Source: Subdoligranulum variabile
GTDB lineage: Bacteria > Bacillota > Clostridia > Oscillospirales > Ruminococcaceae
Assembly (NCBI GenBank): GCA_003343905.1
Contig: QAKI01000011.1
Span: forward strand, 1-64,000
Direction: 5' to 3'
DNA length: 64,000 nucleotides
Notes under the pieces: model-generated
What the model saw: the letters and a program-made list of their open reading frames with translations, nothing else
Told to the model about the DNA's origin: nothing
Databases searched by the model: none
Position numbers and translations under genes: made by a program
Shown: positions 35,195 to 42,588 of the stretch, piece after piece
How the letters are laid out: each line of letters starts with the position of its first letter
Position numbering within the stretch: the first letter of the stretch is position 1

Positions 35195-36496
35195 TTAACG
35201 GGCGGTCACTTCACACTGGACCGTATAGCTGCCCGTTGCAAAAATGCGGGTGGAGGACGGGATCTGGATGGTGACGGGGATCGTCTGCTGCCCCGCGCTC
35301 AGGTTCACGCTCTGGCAGTCGATCTGCGCCACCACGCTGTCCGCCGTGAGGGATTCGATCTCGTCCGCCGGGCCATAGAGCGTCACGCCCGAAACCATGC
35401 TGGACAGGATCTCCAGTTCATAGTTGCTGGGCACGTTGATGGCCCGGATGTTGGAGATGTTGAAGGTGGTGGACTCCATATCGCTGGTGTCGAAGCTCAG
35501 CGTCACGCTGGTGACGCCGTCCAGGGATTGGATGCCAGAGGGCAGTTCCACCAGACGCTGGTAGTCGCGGTCGGGTTCAAATTCCCGCGCCAGGTCGAAG
35601 TCGGACACCGTCAGTTCTTCCAGCGCGCTGATCGTGCGGGCGGGCCCGGCCACGCGCAGCGTCTGCTGGCTGAGGGTATAGTGCAGGCTGTCGGTATCGA
35701 AGTTGGTGGGCGTGCCGATGAAATCGACGACCAGCGGCAGTTCCCGCACCTGATAGACCGTCAGCGTGACATTCGCGGTCTCGCTGTCCATCGTCGTATA
35801 TTGCGGGGTGTAGGCGTCGCCGTTCTTATCCTGCAGTTCCAGCGTGGCGGGGACGGTGGTGGTATCCGAAAGTTCGCCATCCAACGAGACGCGCGCCACC
35901 ACCGAGGCGATCTGATCCAGTTCACTCGTGGGACCGCGCAGCGTGACTTCCGCCGGAACGGCGGCGGTGCGGCTGAGCATATACCCCTCCGCCACCGAGA
36001 CCGACGATGCATCCGCCGTGACCGGCAGCGTCTTTTCGCTTACTTCATCGAACACCACTTCGATGGTGCGGGGGCTTTCCACCGTACACTCGATATTGCC
36101 CGGGAAATCGGTGGTATTGACCAGCCGCGCCTGCAGGCGCAGCGTCACGCGGCCCGGGCCGCTGACCCCCGCGTAGCTGGGGTAGACCATGATATCGGAA
36201 CTTTCGATATTGCCGATGATGGTGCCGTTGCCGTCCACGCGGACATCCACGGCTTCCAGTTCCGGCTTTTCCACGATATCCAACCCCAGGGCGGTGTAGG
36301 TGGAGGCGGAATAGGTATAGTTGATGGGCACATCCTTTACCGTGTAGGTGCTTTGGGGGTAGACGTAGGCCGCCACCACGGTCCAGGCGACAATGCCGAA
36401 GAAAAGGGCCAGCAGCAGCGAAAACAGCGGGTAATTCCACAGCGAACGGCGGCCTTCCGGCTGCTGCGGCGTTTTGGGATCAATCGGCTTTGGCAT
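35195..36496 (-). CDS. cdaR: YbbR-domain regulator of the c-di-AMP cyclase
   Basis: 433 aa. An N-terminal membrane anchor (about 24-46, FSLLLALFFGIVAWTVVAAY) precedes four YbbR-like repeats outside the cell, each with an ExVxLxGP-type core such as VPAEVTLRGPTSELD and LRVAGPARTI. CdaR binds CdaA and modulates c-di-AMP synthesis. ATG 36496 overlaps the cdaA 3' end by 17 nt and follows GGAGG. cdaA-cdaR gene order is conserved; glmM is absent from its usual place next in line. Confidence 0.92.
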   Translation of the reverse strand: MPKPIDPKTPQQPEGRRSLWNYPLFSLLLALFFGIVAWTVVAAYVYPQSTYTVKDVPINYTYSASTYTALGLDIVEKPELEAVDVRVDGNGTIIGNIESSDIMVYPSYAGVSGPGRVTLRLQARLVNTTDFPGNIECTVESPRTIEVVFDEVSEKTLPVTADASSVSVAEGYMLSRTAAVPAEVTLRGPTSELDQIASVVARVSLDGELSDTTTVPATLELQDKNGDAYTPQYTTMDSETANVTLTVYQVRELPLVVDFIGTPTNFDTDSLHYTLSQQTLRVAGPARTISALEELTVSDFDLAREFEPDRDYQRLVELPSGIQSLDGVTSVTLSFDTSDMESTTFNISNIRAINVPSNYELEILSSMVSGVTLYGPADEIESLTADSVVAQIDCQSVNLSAGQQTIPVTIQIPSSTRIFATGSYTVQCEVTAR

Positions 36497-37373
36497 GGGA
36501 CTGCGCACCTCCTTTATGCAGCAGTTTCTTCAGCGAGGGGACCCGCGTCTCGGCCGCTTCCTCGGGCGGGACGATCTCCTCCTGCAGAAGATTGAAAAGA
36601 TTCTGGCGGTCCAGGCGGCGGATCAGCACGCCGTTCTTGGCCATGGAGATGATGCCGGTCTCCTCGCTGACGATGACCACGATGGCGTCGGAGTTTTCGC
36701 TCATGCCCAGGCCCGCGCGGTGGCGCGTGCCCATATCCTTGCCCATTTCCAGGTTGTTGGACAGGGGCAGCACGCACCCGGCCGCCACGATCACACCGTC
36801 GCGGATGACCACCGCGCCGTCGTGCAGCGGCGTGCCTTCATAAAAGATGGTACCCAGCATTTCGGGGATGACATCGGCGTGCATGGGCGTGCCGGTACGG
36901 ATGATCTCTTCCAGGTTATTGTGGCGTTCCAGCACCATCAGCGCGCCGGTGCGCGTGTCGGAAAGCTGTTCCGCCGCGTCACAGATCGCCACCACAGCGC
37001 TCTGCCACACACCGCGCAGCGAGGGGTCGGCGTGGCGGTTGCCGAACAGCCGACCGGCCCATACCGTCGTCTGGCCCATGCGTTCCAGCGTGCGGCGCAG
37101 TTCCGGCTGGAAGATGACCACCGCCGCCGTAAAGCCGATGGTGACCACATTGTTGAGCACCCAGGTCACCGTGCGCAGGTTGAGTACATACGCGAACCCG
37201 TAGAACAGCACGATGATCAGGATGCCGCGCACCAGTTGCCCGGCCTTGGATTTGCGGGCAAACTGGATCAACTGATAAAACGCGAAGGAAATGATCAGAA
37301 TATCCAGCGTGTCCGATACGGGGTTGAACGCACGCAGGGTACTGGCGATCGAAGAAAATATCTCATTTTGCAT
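36480..37373 (-). CDS. cdaA: Membrane diadenylate cyclase CdaA
   Basis: 297 aa. Three N-terminal membrane segments are followed by the DAC (DisA_N) domain. Catalytic motifs are intact: GTPLHDGAVVIR (DGA) and MGTRHRAGLGMSE (RHR). It makes cyclic di-AMP from two ATP; c-di-AMP controls potassium transport, osmotic balance and cell-wall physiology. It starts 41 nt downstream of ispDF. Confidence 0.96.
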   Translation of the reverse strand: MQNEIFSSIASTLRAFNPVSDTLDILIISFAFYQLIQFARKSKAGQLVRGILIIVLFYGFAYVLNLRTVTWVLNNVVTIGFTAAVVIFQPELRRTLERMGQTTVWAGRLFGNRHADPSLRGVWQSAVVAICDAAEQLSDTRTGALMVLERHNNLEEIIRTGTPMHADVIPEMLGTIFYEGTPLHDGAVVIRDGVIVAAGCVLPLSNNLEMGKDMGTRHRAGLGMSENSDAIVVIVSEETGIISMAKNGVLIRRLDRQNLFNLLQEEIVPPEEAAETRVPSLKKLLHKGGAQSHAKAD

Positions 37374-37414
37374 AATAAACGGCCGGGCCTCCCTTTTCCC
37401 CCAGTGTCTTTACA

Positions 37415-38548
37415 TTATGATTCCAGCAGCGCCACCGCATGGGCCGCGATGCCCAGCCCTTCGCCGGTAAAGCCCAGGTGTTCCTCCGTGGTGGCTTTGA
37501 CGCTGACCGCGTCCACCGGGATGCCGAAGGCCCCCGCGATATTTTGGCGCATCCCGTCTATATAGGGCGCCAGCTTGGGCCGCTGGCACAGGATCGTGGC
37601 GTCGATATTGCCCACGGTATATCCGCGGTCGCGGATCAGGCCCGCCACCGCGCGCGTAAGCGCCAGCGAGTCGGCGCCGCTGTAGGCGGGGTCGGTATCA
37701 GGGAAATGCTTGCCGATGTCCCCCAACGCCGCCGCGCCCAGCACGGCGTCCATCACCGCGTGCAGCAGCACGTCAGCGTCGGAATGGCCCAGCAGCCCCT
37801 TTTCATAGGGGATCTCCATGCCGCCCAGGATCAGTTTGCGGCCTTCCACCAGACGGTGGACGTCATACCCATGCCCAATACGCATCGTTTTCTCCTTTTT
37901 CAGATCTTCCGGCGTCGTGATCTTGTAATTGCCGTAATCGCCCGCGGTCAGCGCCACCGGCATACCCGCCAGTTCAAACAGGCTGCAGTCGTCGGTCACC
38001 TGCCGCGCCTGTTCCCCGGTCACACTGGCCAGCGCCTGGCGGTATTTTTCCCGGGAAAAGCACTGCGGCGTCTGCACCGCGTACAGCAGCGCCCGGTCCG
38101 GCGTGGCCGTCACCATGCCGCCCTGCGCCACCTTGATGGTATCCTTGACCGGCACCGCCGGGGCAGCCGCCCCGGTGCGGGCCGCTGCTTCCAGCGCCGC
38201 CGTGATGACCGCCTGGCTGACGAAGGGGCGCGCCGCGTCGTGGATGGCGACCAGCGTTCCTTCCGCCGCGGCCAGCCCGTTGCGGACGCTGTCGGCCCGG
38301 GTCTCGCCCCCGTCCACAACGCAGCAGGGCTTGGGGCAGGCGGCGGCGATCCGTTCGCACTCCGGCCGGTTGGCCCCCGCCACCAGCACGAGCTGCCGGA
38401 CGGCCGGGTGGGCCGCCAGGGCGGCACAGCTTGTCTCCAGCACGGTCCGGCCGTCCGGCAGGCGGTAGCTGAGTTTATCGAATCCCATACGGCGCGAAGC
38501 CCCCGCCGCCACCAGGATCGCCGTTGTATCCGGCACAGGTGTCTGCAT
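37415..38548 (-). CDS. ispDF: Bifunctional IspD/IspF
   Basis: 377 aa fusion of two MEP-pathway enzymes. The N-terminal IspD (about 1-215) has ILVAAGASRRMGFDKLSY and AIHDAARPFVS. The C-terminal IspF (about 220-377) has GHGYDVHRLVEGRKLILGG, LGHSDADVLLHAVMDA and TEEHLGFTGEG. Both active sites look complete. The fusion is common in alphaproteobacteria and in part of the clostridia. ATG 38548 is taken; a start 9 codons upstream would lie almost at the predicted transcription start. Confidence 0.94.
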   Translation of the reverse strand: MQTPVPDTTAILVAAGASRRMGFDKLSYRLPDGRTVLETSCAALAAHPAVRQLVLVAGANRPECERIAAACPKPCCVVDGGETRADSVRNGLAAAEGTLVAIHDAARPFVSQAVITAALEAAARTGAAAPAVPVKDTIKVAQGGMVTATPDRALLYAVQTPQCFSREKYRQALASVTGEQARQVTDDCSLFELAGMPVALTAGDYGNYKITTPEDLKKEKTMRIGHGYDVHRLVEGRKLILGGMEIPYEKGLLGHSDADVLLHAVMDAVLGAAALGDIGKHFPDTDPAYSGADSLALTRAVAGLIRDRGYTVGNIDATILCQRPKLAPYIDGMRQNIAGAFGIPVDAVSVKATTEEHLGFTGEGLGIAAHAVALLES

Positions 38549-38583
38549 CACGGCACACACTTCCCTTCTATACATATAAAACC

Positions 38584-38612
38584 ATTATACAAGGTCGGCG
38601 CAAAAAAATCCA
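38584..38612 (-). promoter_or_regulatory. Probable ispDF promoter
   Basis: Minus strand -10 TATAAT (38584-38589) with a weak -35 TGGATT (38607-38612) 17 bp away, about 35 nt upstream of ATG 38548. Confidence 0.5.
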
Positions 38613-38703
38613 CTAAAATCTCGTGGATTTTTTGTGCAGGAAGAAAAACGCCGCCGGGTCCGGGCGGTGGCTGCGGAAAAAGCGCGCCATGCCGAAAAAG
38701 CGC

Positions 38704-38773
38704 AAAAAAAGCCCGCACCGAACCGTGCGGGCTGCAAGGGCTGCGCATCGTCCCGAACGGGATCAGGGCGTGC
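38704..38773 (-). ncRNA. Candidate small RNA (about 70 nt)
   Basis: A complete minus-strand transcription unit with no credible ORF. The promoter is TTGTGC (38803-38808), 17-bp spacer, TATAAG (38780-38785). The transcript would hold a small hairpin TCCC-GTTC-GGGA and end in a strong terminator GCCCGCAC-cggttc-style loop-GTGCGGGC followed by seven Ts (38704-38733). It lies between the ispDF promoter and the IS200-type element. No known RNA family is recognised; it may instead be a leftover terminator. Confidence 0.4.
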
Positions 38774-38942
38774 CGCATTCTTATATTCACGTATATCCAC
38801 CCGCACAAGTCAGAACCCCCGGCAAAGCCGGGGGCTTGGGTTAGCCCTAGAAGGGCATAATACGGACAACGCCCCTCAAGGGGCCACGAATGGGTCGGCC
38901 AACTGCATTGCTGACTCATGGCGGCCCCTTAAGGGGCTGTTT

Positions 38943-39416
38943 TTATGCCTTGGTATTCTTGCTACCCGTAAACGGGTCTACGAACTCCTTCATGCTCATT
39001 TGGTCTGCTATTTGATCTTCTGCCAACTGCTGCTTGATGTACTCTTGTATCTGCTTTTTATTTCTTCCGACCGTGTCTACATAGTATCCTCGTGCCCAAA
39101 AATGTCTATCCCCATACTTGTACTTCAAATTTGCATGCCGGTCAAATATCATTAAGCTGCTTTTCCCTTTGAGATATCCCATGATCTGTGATACACTATA
39201 TTTGGGTGGAATACTGACCAGCATATGAATGTGATCCGGGCACGCTTCTGCTTGTATGATCTCTACTCCCTTTTGCTCACACAATTTTCTGAGGATCTGT
39301 CCTATATCTTTTTTGATTTTCCCATATACCACCATTCTGCGGTACTTAGGGGCAAACACTATATGATATTGGCATCTCCATGTTGTGTGTTGTAAACTTG
39401 CTATGTCTTTTTCCAT
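38943..39416 (-). CDS. tnpA: IS200-type Y1 transposase
   Basis: 157 aa, full length. The metal-binding HUH motif is PDHIHMLVSIPP (about residue 63), and the catalytic tyrosine lies in WARGYYVDTVGRN (about residue 120). It opens WRCQYHIVFAPKYRR, typical for the family. All key residues are intact, so it is probably active. ATG 39416 has GGAGG 10 nt upstream. That ribosome binding site is one arm of a 13-bp inverted repeat. Codon use is clearly more AT-rich than in the host genes. Confidence 0.95.
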   Translation of the reverse strand: MEKDIASLQHTTWRCQYHIVFAPKYRRMVVYGKIKKDIGQILRKLCEQKGVEIIQAEACPDHIHMLVSIPPKYSVSQIMGYLKGKSSLMIFDRHANLKYKYGDRHFWARGYYVDTVGRNKKQIQEYIKQQLAEDQIADQMSMKEFVDPFTGSKNTKA

Positions 39417-39423
39417 CTTTTGG

Positions 39424-39481
39424 AACCTCCTGGTATTTTTATTGCAGTTGGCCGACCGCAATTCTATTATACCAGGAGGTT
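39424..39481 (-). promoter_or_regulatory. tnpA control region: extended -10 inside an RBS-masking inverted repeat
   Basis: AACCTCCTGGTAT (39424-39436, covering the complement of the ribosome binding site) is perfectly complementary to ATACCAGGAGGTT (39469-39481). On the minus strand an extended -10 TGGTATAAT lies at 39466-39474. Transcripts starting there would lack the upstream arm and keep the ribosome binding site free. Transcripts entering from outside would contain both arms and hide it. Confidence 0.6.
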
Positions 39482-39563
39482 TTTTCTCTAGGTTTTTTCA
39501 CTATATAATTTTTTACACTCCCCGGCAGAGCCGGGGGTTGTCTTTGCGCTAAAGCTAACAAAA

Positions 39564-39600
39564 CAGGCCCGCGGCAGCGTTCCGGCGCGCTGCCGCGGGT
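39564..39600 (-). terminator. spo0A terminator
   Basis: Perfect 12-bp stem CCCGCGGCAGCG/CGCTGCCGCGGG (39568-39599), followed on the minus strand by CCTGTTTTG. Confidence 0.7.
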
Positions 39601-39704
39601 CTTTTATATAGCATATAGCGGGCCATGCCGGCGCCGTGCGGGCGTATCCCCCAAGGCTGCCCCGCGCAGTCCCTCTTTTGCATCCGGCGGGCCGGGGCGT
39701 TCCA

Positions 39705-40463
39705 TCAGGCGCGGCGCTTTTTGTCCAAGCGGATCTTATCCGCGATCATAGCGATAAATTCGCTGTTGGTGGGCTTGCCGCGCAGGTTATGGATGGTATA
39801 GCCGAAGTAGCTGTTGAGGGTGTCCACGTCGCCGCGGTCCCACGCCACCTCGATAGCATGGCGGATGGCGCGTTCCACACGGCTGGCTGTGGTGCCGTTG
39901 CGCTTGGCGATCTCCGGGTAGAGGCGCTTGGTGACGGCGTTGATGTAACCATGATCCTCCGTCGTCAGCAGGATGGCGTCGCGCAGGAACTGGTAGCCCT
40001 TGATGTGGGCCGGGACGCCGATCTGGTGCAGGATCTCGGTGACGGTCATCTCGTCGGAATCCTGCGAACCGCCCCGCGGGCGGCCGCTGCTGCCCGCGGC
40101 CTTGAACACGCGGTTGACCAGCACGCTCTCGTCGAAGGGCTTGACGAAGAAGAACGAGAACCCGTTATCCAGCAGTTCCTGCTCCATCTCCTCGCTTTGG
40201 AAAGCGCCGGTCACAAAAAACGTCGTCCGTGTGCCGCTGGTGTTCTGCGCCTCATAACGCTGTTTGACCGTGATCGCATCCAGGTCCGGCATGAACGCAT
40301 CCAGCAGCGCCGCCTGCGGGTGTACATTCAGCAGCGTTTCCAGCGCCTTGCTGCCGTTTTTCTCGCACACCGTCACCGCAACCCCTTTTTCCTCCAGCGC
40401 CTGTCGGCACGAGGCGGAGACCTGTGCGCCCGTATCGGTCATCACGAACTTGATTTTTTCCAT
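39705..40463 (-). CDS. spo0A: Sporulation master regulator Spo0A
   Basis: 252 aa. The receiver domain (1-125) is followed by the Spo0A_C DNA-binding domain, which is highly conserved: GVPAHIKGYQFLRDAI, TTASRVERAIRHAIEVAW, GKPTNSEFIAMIADKIRL. The phospho-acceptor Asp55 (ALLDAFMPDLD), the Thr of FVTGAF and the Lys of FVKPFD are kept. The N-terminal acidic pair reads TDT instead of DD, so one Mg-binding Asp is replaced by Thr. ATG 40463 (MEKIKF) is 8 nt after GGAGG. It follows spoIVB, the conserved order. Confidence 0.95.
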   Translation of the reverse strand: MEKIKFVMTDTGAQVSASCRQALEEKGVAVTVCEKNGSKALETLLNVHPQAALLDAFMPDLDAITVKQRYEAQNTSGTRTTFFVTGAFQSEEMEQELLDNGFSFFFVKPFDESVLVNRVFKAAGSSGRPRGGSQDSDEMTVTEILHQIGVPAHIKGYQFLRDAILLTTEDHGYINAVTKRLYPEIAKRNGTTASRVERAIRHAIEVAWDRGDVDTLNSYFGYTIHNLRGKPTNSEFIAMIADKIRLDKKRRA

Positions 40464-40564
40464 CGTCATATCCTCCAGACATATCTCTGTCCCAGGGCAT
40501 TCCGGTCGTGCCCAGGCCGTTGTGCCAGGGCGCCCCGCCGCGCCGGGTTTCGTTTACGATGGAA

Positions 40565-40593
40565 ATTTTACCATATTTTTCCAGTTCTCGCAA
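40565..40593 (-). promoter_or_regulatory. spo0A promoter
   Basis: Minus strand TTGCGA (40588-40593), 17-bp spacer, TAAAAT (40565-40570). A CGTCGAA at 40635-40641, one mismatch from the 0A-box core TGTCGAA, could be an autoregulatory site, but that is weak. Confidence 0.6.
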
Positions 40594-40747
40594 GAGGGAA
40601 TTTCCAATTTTTTCCGTTTTCACCGCAAGTTTCGTTCGACGGTTTTTCCTGTTTTACGAAGTTTTTTCCCCGGTTTTCGCGTTTTCCCGCCCCTGATCCG
40701 GCGGAAAAATTGGAAATTTTGGCAGTTTTTGTATTACCAGTTTTCTT

Positions 40748-41956
40748 TCATGCGATGCCGTCGGCTTTTTGCAGCATGGTGGAAGCGAAGATGCCGTACC
40801 CTCGCGCCGGGTCGTTGACCAGCACATGGGTGACTGCGCCCACCAGCCGCCCGTTCTGCACGATGGGCGAACCGCTCATGCCCTGGATGATGCCGCCGGT
40901 GGCTTCCAGCAGTTCCGGGTCGGTCACCCGGATCAGCAGGTTGCGGTTGGGGTCGCTGCTGGTCATATTGACCTGTTCGATGCGCACCGTGTAACGCTTG
41001 GGCTCGCTGCCCAGCACCGTAGTCCAGATCTCGGCGTCCCCCAGGGCGATCTCCTGCGGTTGCAGCACGGGGCAGCTTTGCCCGGCCGGCGCGCCCGTGT
41101 AGCGGCCGTAGACCCCCGTGGTATCGTTGGCCAGCACGGTGCCCGCCGCATCGGCCGAAAACTCCCCGCGCAGCGCGCCGGGGCTGCCCGCGGCGCTTTT
41201 GGTGCAGCTGGTGACCGTCACGGGGACGATCTCGCCCGAAAGCAGCGTAATGTCCGCGCCGGTGTCCACGTCGCTGATGGCGTGCCCCAGCCCGGCAAAG
41301 GTGCCGTTGGCCGGGTCCAGAAAGGTCATGGTGCCGATGCCGGCGCTGGAATCCCGCACCCACACCCCGGCGCGGTAGGCCCCGGTGTTCACATCCCGCA
41401 CGGGGGTCAGCGTGGTGGTGTACTGGGTGCCGCCGCGCCGGTAGACGATGGAAAGGGGCGCGCCGCCCGCGGCCGTGACGGCCTGGTTCAGTTCGTCATT
41501 GCTGCGCACCGGCCGCCCCCCTGCCGATACGATCAGGTCGCCCAGTTTGAGGCCCGCTTCCTTGGCGGGGTTCTCGGTCCCCAAACTGGTATATTGGTCC
41601 GAGAACGCCACCACCAGCACCCCATCCGAGAACATCTTGACCCCGAACGGCGTGCCGCACACCTGGACGCTGCGGGCTTCCACCTCCACCGCGCGCACCG
41701 TCTTGATGGGGATAGTGCCAAACAGCGCCAGCGTCACGTTGCGGCTGGTATCCTGCCGGGCGCTGTCCGCCGCGGCCACGTTTTCCCCTTTTTCCTGCGC
41801 CGTGACCCAGGGCATCGACGCGATCTGTAACGCGCCGCCCGTTGTGTACAAAGTATCGGGCAGCGCGGCGGCCAGCCCCCACCACACGCCGCCCGCCAGC
41901 AGGGCCAGGCAGAGCGTCAGCGCCAACAGACGGCGCAAGATCCGATAGGCAGACAT
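40748..41956 (-). CDS. spoIVB: SpoIVB signalling peptidase (S55)
   Basis: 402 aa. A signal-anchor (about 7-30) is followed by a PDZ domain (about 110-185, NPAKEAGLKLGDLIVSAGG) and the S55 serine peptidase domain with catalytic His in FAGLGHAISD and Ser in IIQGMSGSPIVQNG. In spore formers SpoIVB is made in the forespore and triggers SigK processing in the mother cell. Catalytic residues are intact. ATG follows GGGAGGGG. The gene is followed by spo0A after 284 nt. Confidence 0.95.
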   Translation of the reverse strand: MSAYRILRRLLALTLCLALLAGGVWWGLAAALPDTLYTTGGALQIASMPWVTAQEKGENVAAADSARQDTSRNVTLALFGTIPIKTVRAVEVEARSVQVCGTPFGVKMFSDGVLVVAFSDQYTSLGTENPAKEAGLKLGDLIVSAGGRPVRSNDELNQAVTAAGGAPLSIVYRRGGTQYTTTLTPVRDVNTGAYRAGVWVRDSSAGIGTMTFLDPANGTFAGLGHAISDVDTGADITLLSGEIVPVTVTSCTKSAAGSPGALRGEFSADAAGTVLANDTTGVYGRYTGAPAGQSCPVLQPQEIALGDAEIWTTVLGSEPKRYTVRIEQVNMTSSDPNRNLLIRVTDPELLEATGGIIQGMSGSPIVQNGRLVGAVTHVLVNDPARGYGIFASTMLQKADGIA

Positions 41957-42049
41957 AAAAAACCCCTCCCGCGTCAGTATGCGCAGGGAGGGGGCCGTTT
42001 ATTATAATAAGAAAAAGCGGGCGCTGTATATTATATAATGTAGGGAAAG

Positions 42050-42079
42050 AAAAATCCCGAAGGCATAAACCTTCGGGAT
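42050..42079 (-). terminator. Terminator of tRNA-Leu copy 1
   Basis: Minus strand ATCCCGAAGG-tttatg-CCTTCGGGAT followed by TTTTC. Confidence 0.85.
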
Positions 42080-42080
42080 C

Positions 42081-42167
42081 TGGTGCGGATGAAGGGATTT
42101 GAACCCACACTCTTTTAAGGGAACTAGAACCTGAATCTAGCGCGTCTGCCAGTTCCGCCACATCCGC
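42081..42167 (-). tRNA. tRNA-Leu (anticodon CAG), copy 1
   Basis: 87 nt including encoded CCA. Acceptor GCGGATG/CATCCGC, anticodon arm CTAGA-TTCAGGT-TCTAG giving CAG, and a long class II variable arm. Promoter TTGACA-17-TATAAT at 42208-42236 and its own terminator. The mature sequence is identical to copy 2, 217 nt away. Confidence 0.97.
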
Positions 42168-42207
42168 ATATTCTGTTTGTGCGCCCGTGAGCCGAGCGAC
42201 GTGTATT

Positions 42208-42236
42208 ATTATAGCCAGCCTTTCCCCAAATGTCAA
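42208..42236 (-). promoter_or_regulatory. Promoter of tRNA-Leu copy 1
   Basis: Minus strand TTGACA (42231-42236), 17-bp spacer, TATAAT (42208-42213). Confidence 0.9.
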
Positions 42237-42264
42237 GCACTTTTCCAACACTTTTTTGAAAAAA

Positions 42265-42297
42265 GAAAAAATCCCGAAAGCGTAAGCCTTCGGGATT
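42265..42297 (-). terminator. Terminator of tRNA-Leu copy 2
   Basis: Minus strand AAATCCCGAA...TTCGGGATTTTTTC, nearly identical to the terminator of copy 1. Confidence 0.85.
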
Positions 42298-42384
42298 TGG
42301 TGCGGATGAAGGGATTTGAACCCACACTCTTTTAAGGGAACTAGAACCTGAATCTAGCGCGTCTGCCAGTTCCGCCACATCCGC
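42298..42384 (-). tRNA. tRNA-Leu (anticodon CAG), copy 2
   Basis: Identical 87-nt tRNA-Leu(CAG) with encoded CCA. It belongs to a tandem duplicate of the whole unit: promoter, tRNA and terminator. Confidence 0.97.
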
Positions 42385-42423
42385 ATATTCTGTTGTGTGC
42401 CCGTGAGCCGGGCGACGCATATT

Positions 42424-42452
42424 ATTATAGCCACCCTTCCCCCAAATGTCAA
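42424..42452 (-). promoter_or_regulatory. Promoter of tRNA-Leu copy 2
   Basis: Minus strand TTGACA (42447-42452), 17-bp spacer, TATAAT (42424-42429). Confidence 0.9.
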
Positions 42453-42531
42453 GCATTTTTTTGAAAAAAGTGGCAAAATCTTTTTATCCGCCACCGTATG
42501 CCCGCTTTATCGTGTTTTTTGCCCGCGCTCC

Positions 42532-42559
42532 TTGCTTTTGCCCCGCGATTTGGTATAAT
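42532..42559 (+). promoter_or_regulatory. Promoter of the DUF975 gene
   Basis: TTGCTT (42532-42537), 16-bp spacer, TATAAT (42554-42559) with a TGG extension just before the -10. Confidence 0.75.
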
Positions 42560-42588
42560 AGGAAGCAAAAGATGGAGGTTATAGAATT

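Larger units (their letters stand above)
38812..39545 (-). mobile_element. IS200/IS605-family insertion element (tnpA only)
   Basis: Compact element of about 730 bp, AT-rich compared with its surroundings, with one transposase gene and no tnpB. Each end has a GC-rich hairpin, CCCCCGGC-aaa-GCCGGGGG (38816-38834) and CCCCGGC-aga-GCCGGGG (39520-39536), as expected for elements moved as single strands by a Y1 transposase. These elements make no inverted terminal repeats or target duplication, so the limits are estimates. One end abuts the -35 of the candidate small RNA; the other lies beside the spo0A terminator. Confidence 0.85.

Noticed and set aside
38585..38806. 73-codon minus-strand open frame in the candidate small RNA region
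   Set aside because: Low-complexity Arg/Ala/Phe-rich translation, no ribosome binding site, and it runs through two hairpins and the ispDF promoter.
40635..40641. CGTCGAA as a Spo0A box upstream of spo0A
   Set aside because: One mismatch in a short motif in a single copy; too weak to list as a feature on its own.
42050..42452. Tandem repeat as a possible CRISPR array
   Set aside because: Only two units, each containing a whole tRNA gene with promoter and terminator; no short regular repeats or cas genes anywhere in the window.
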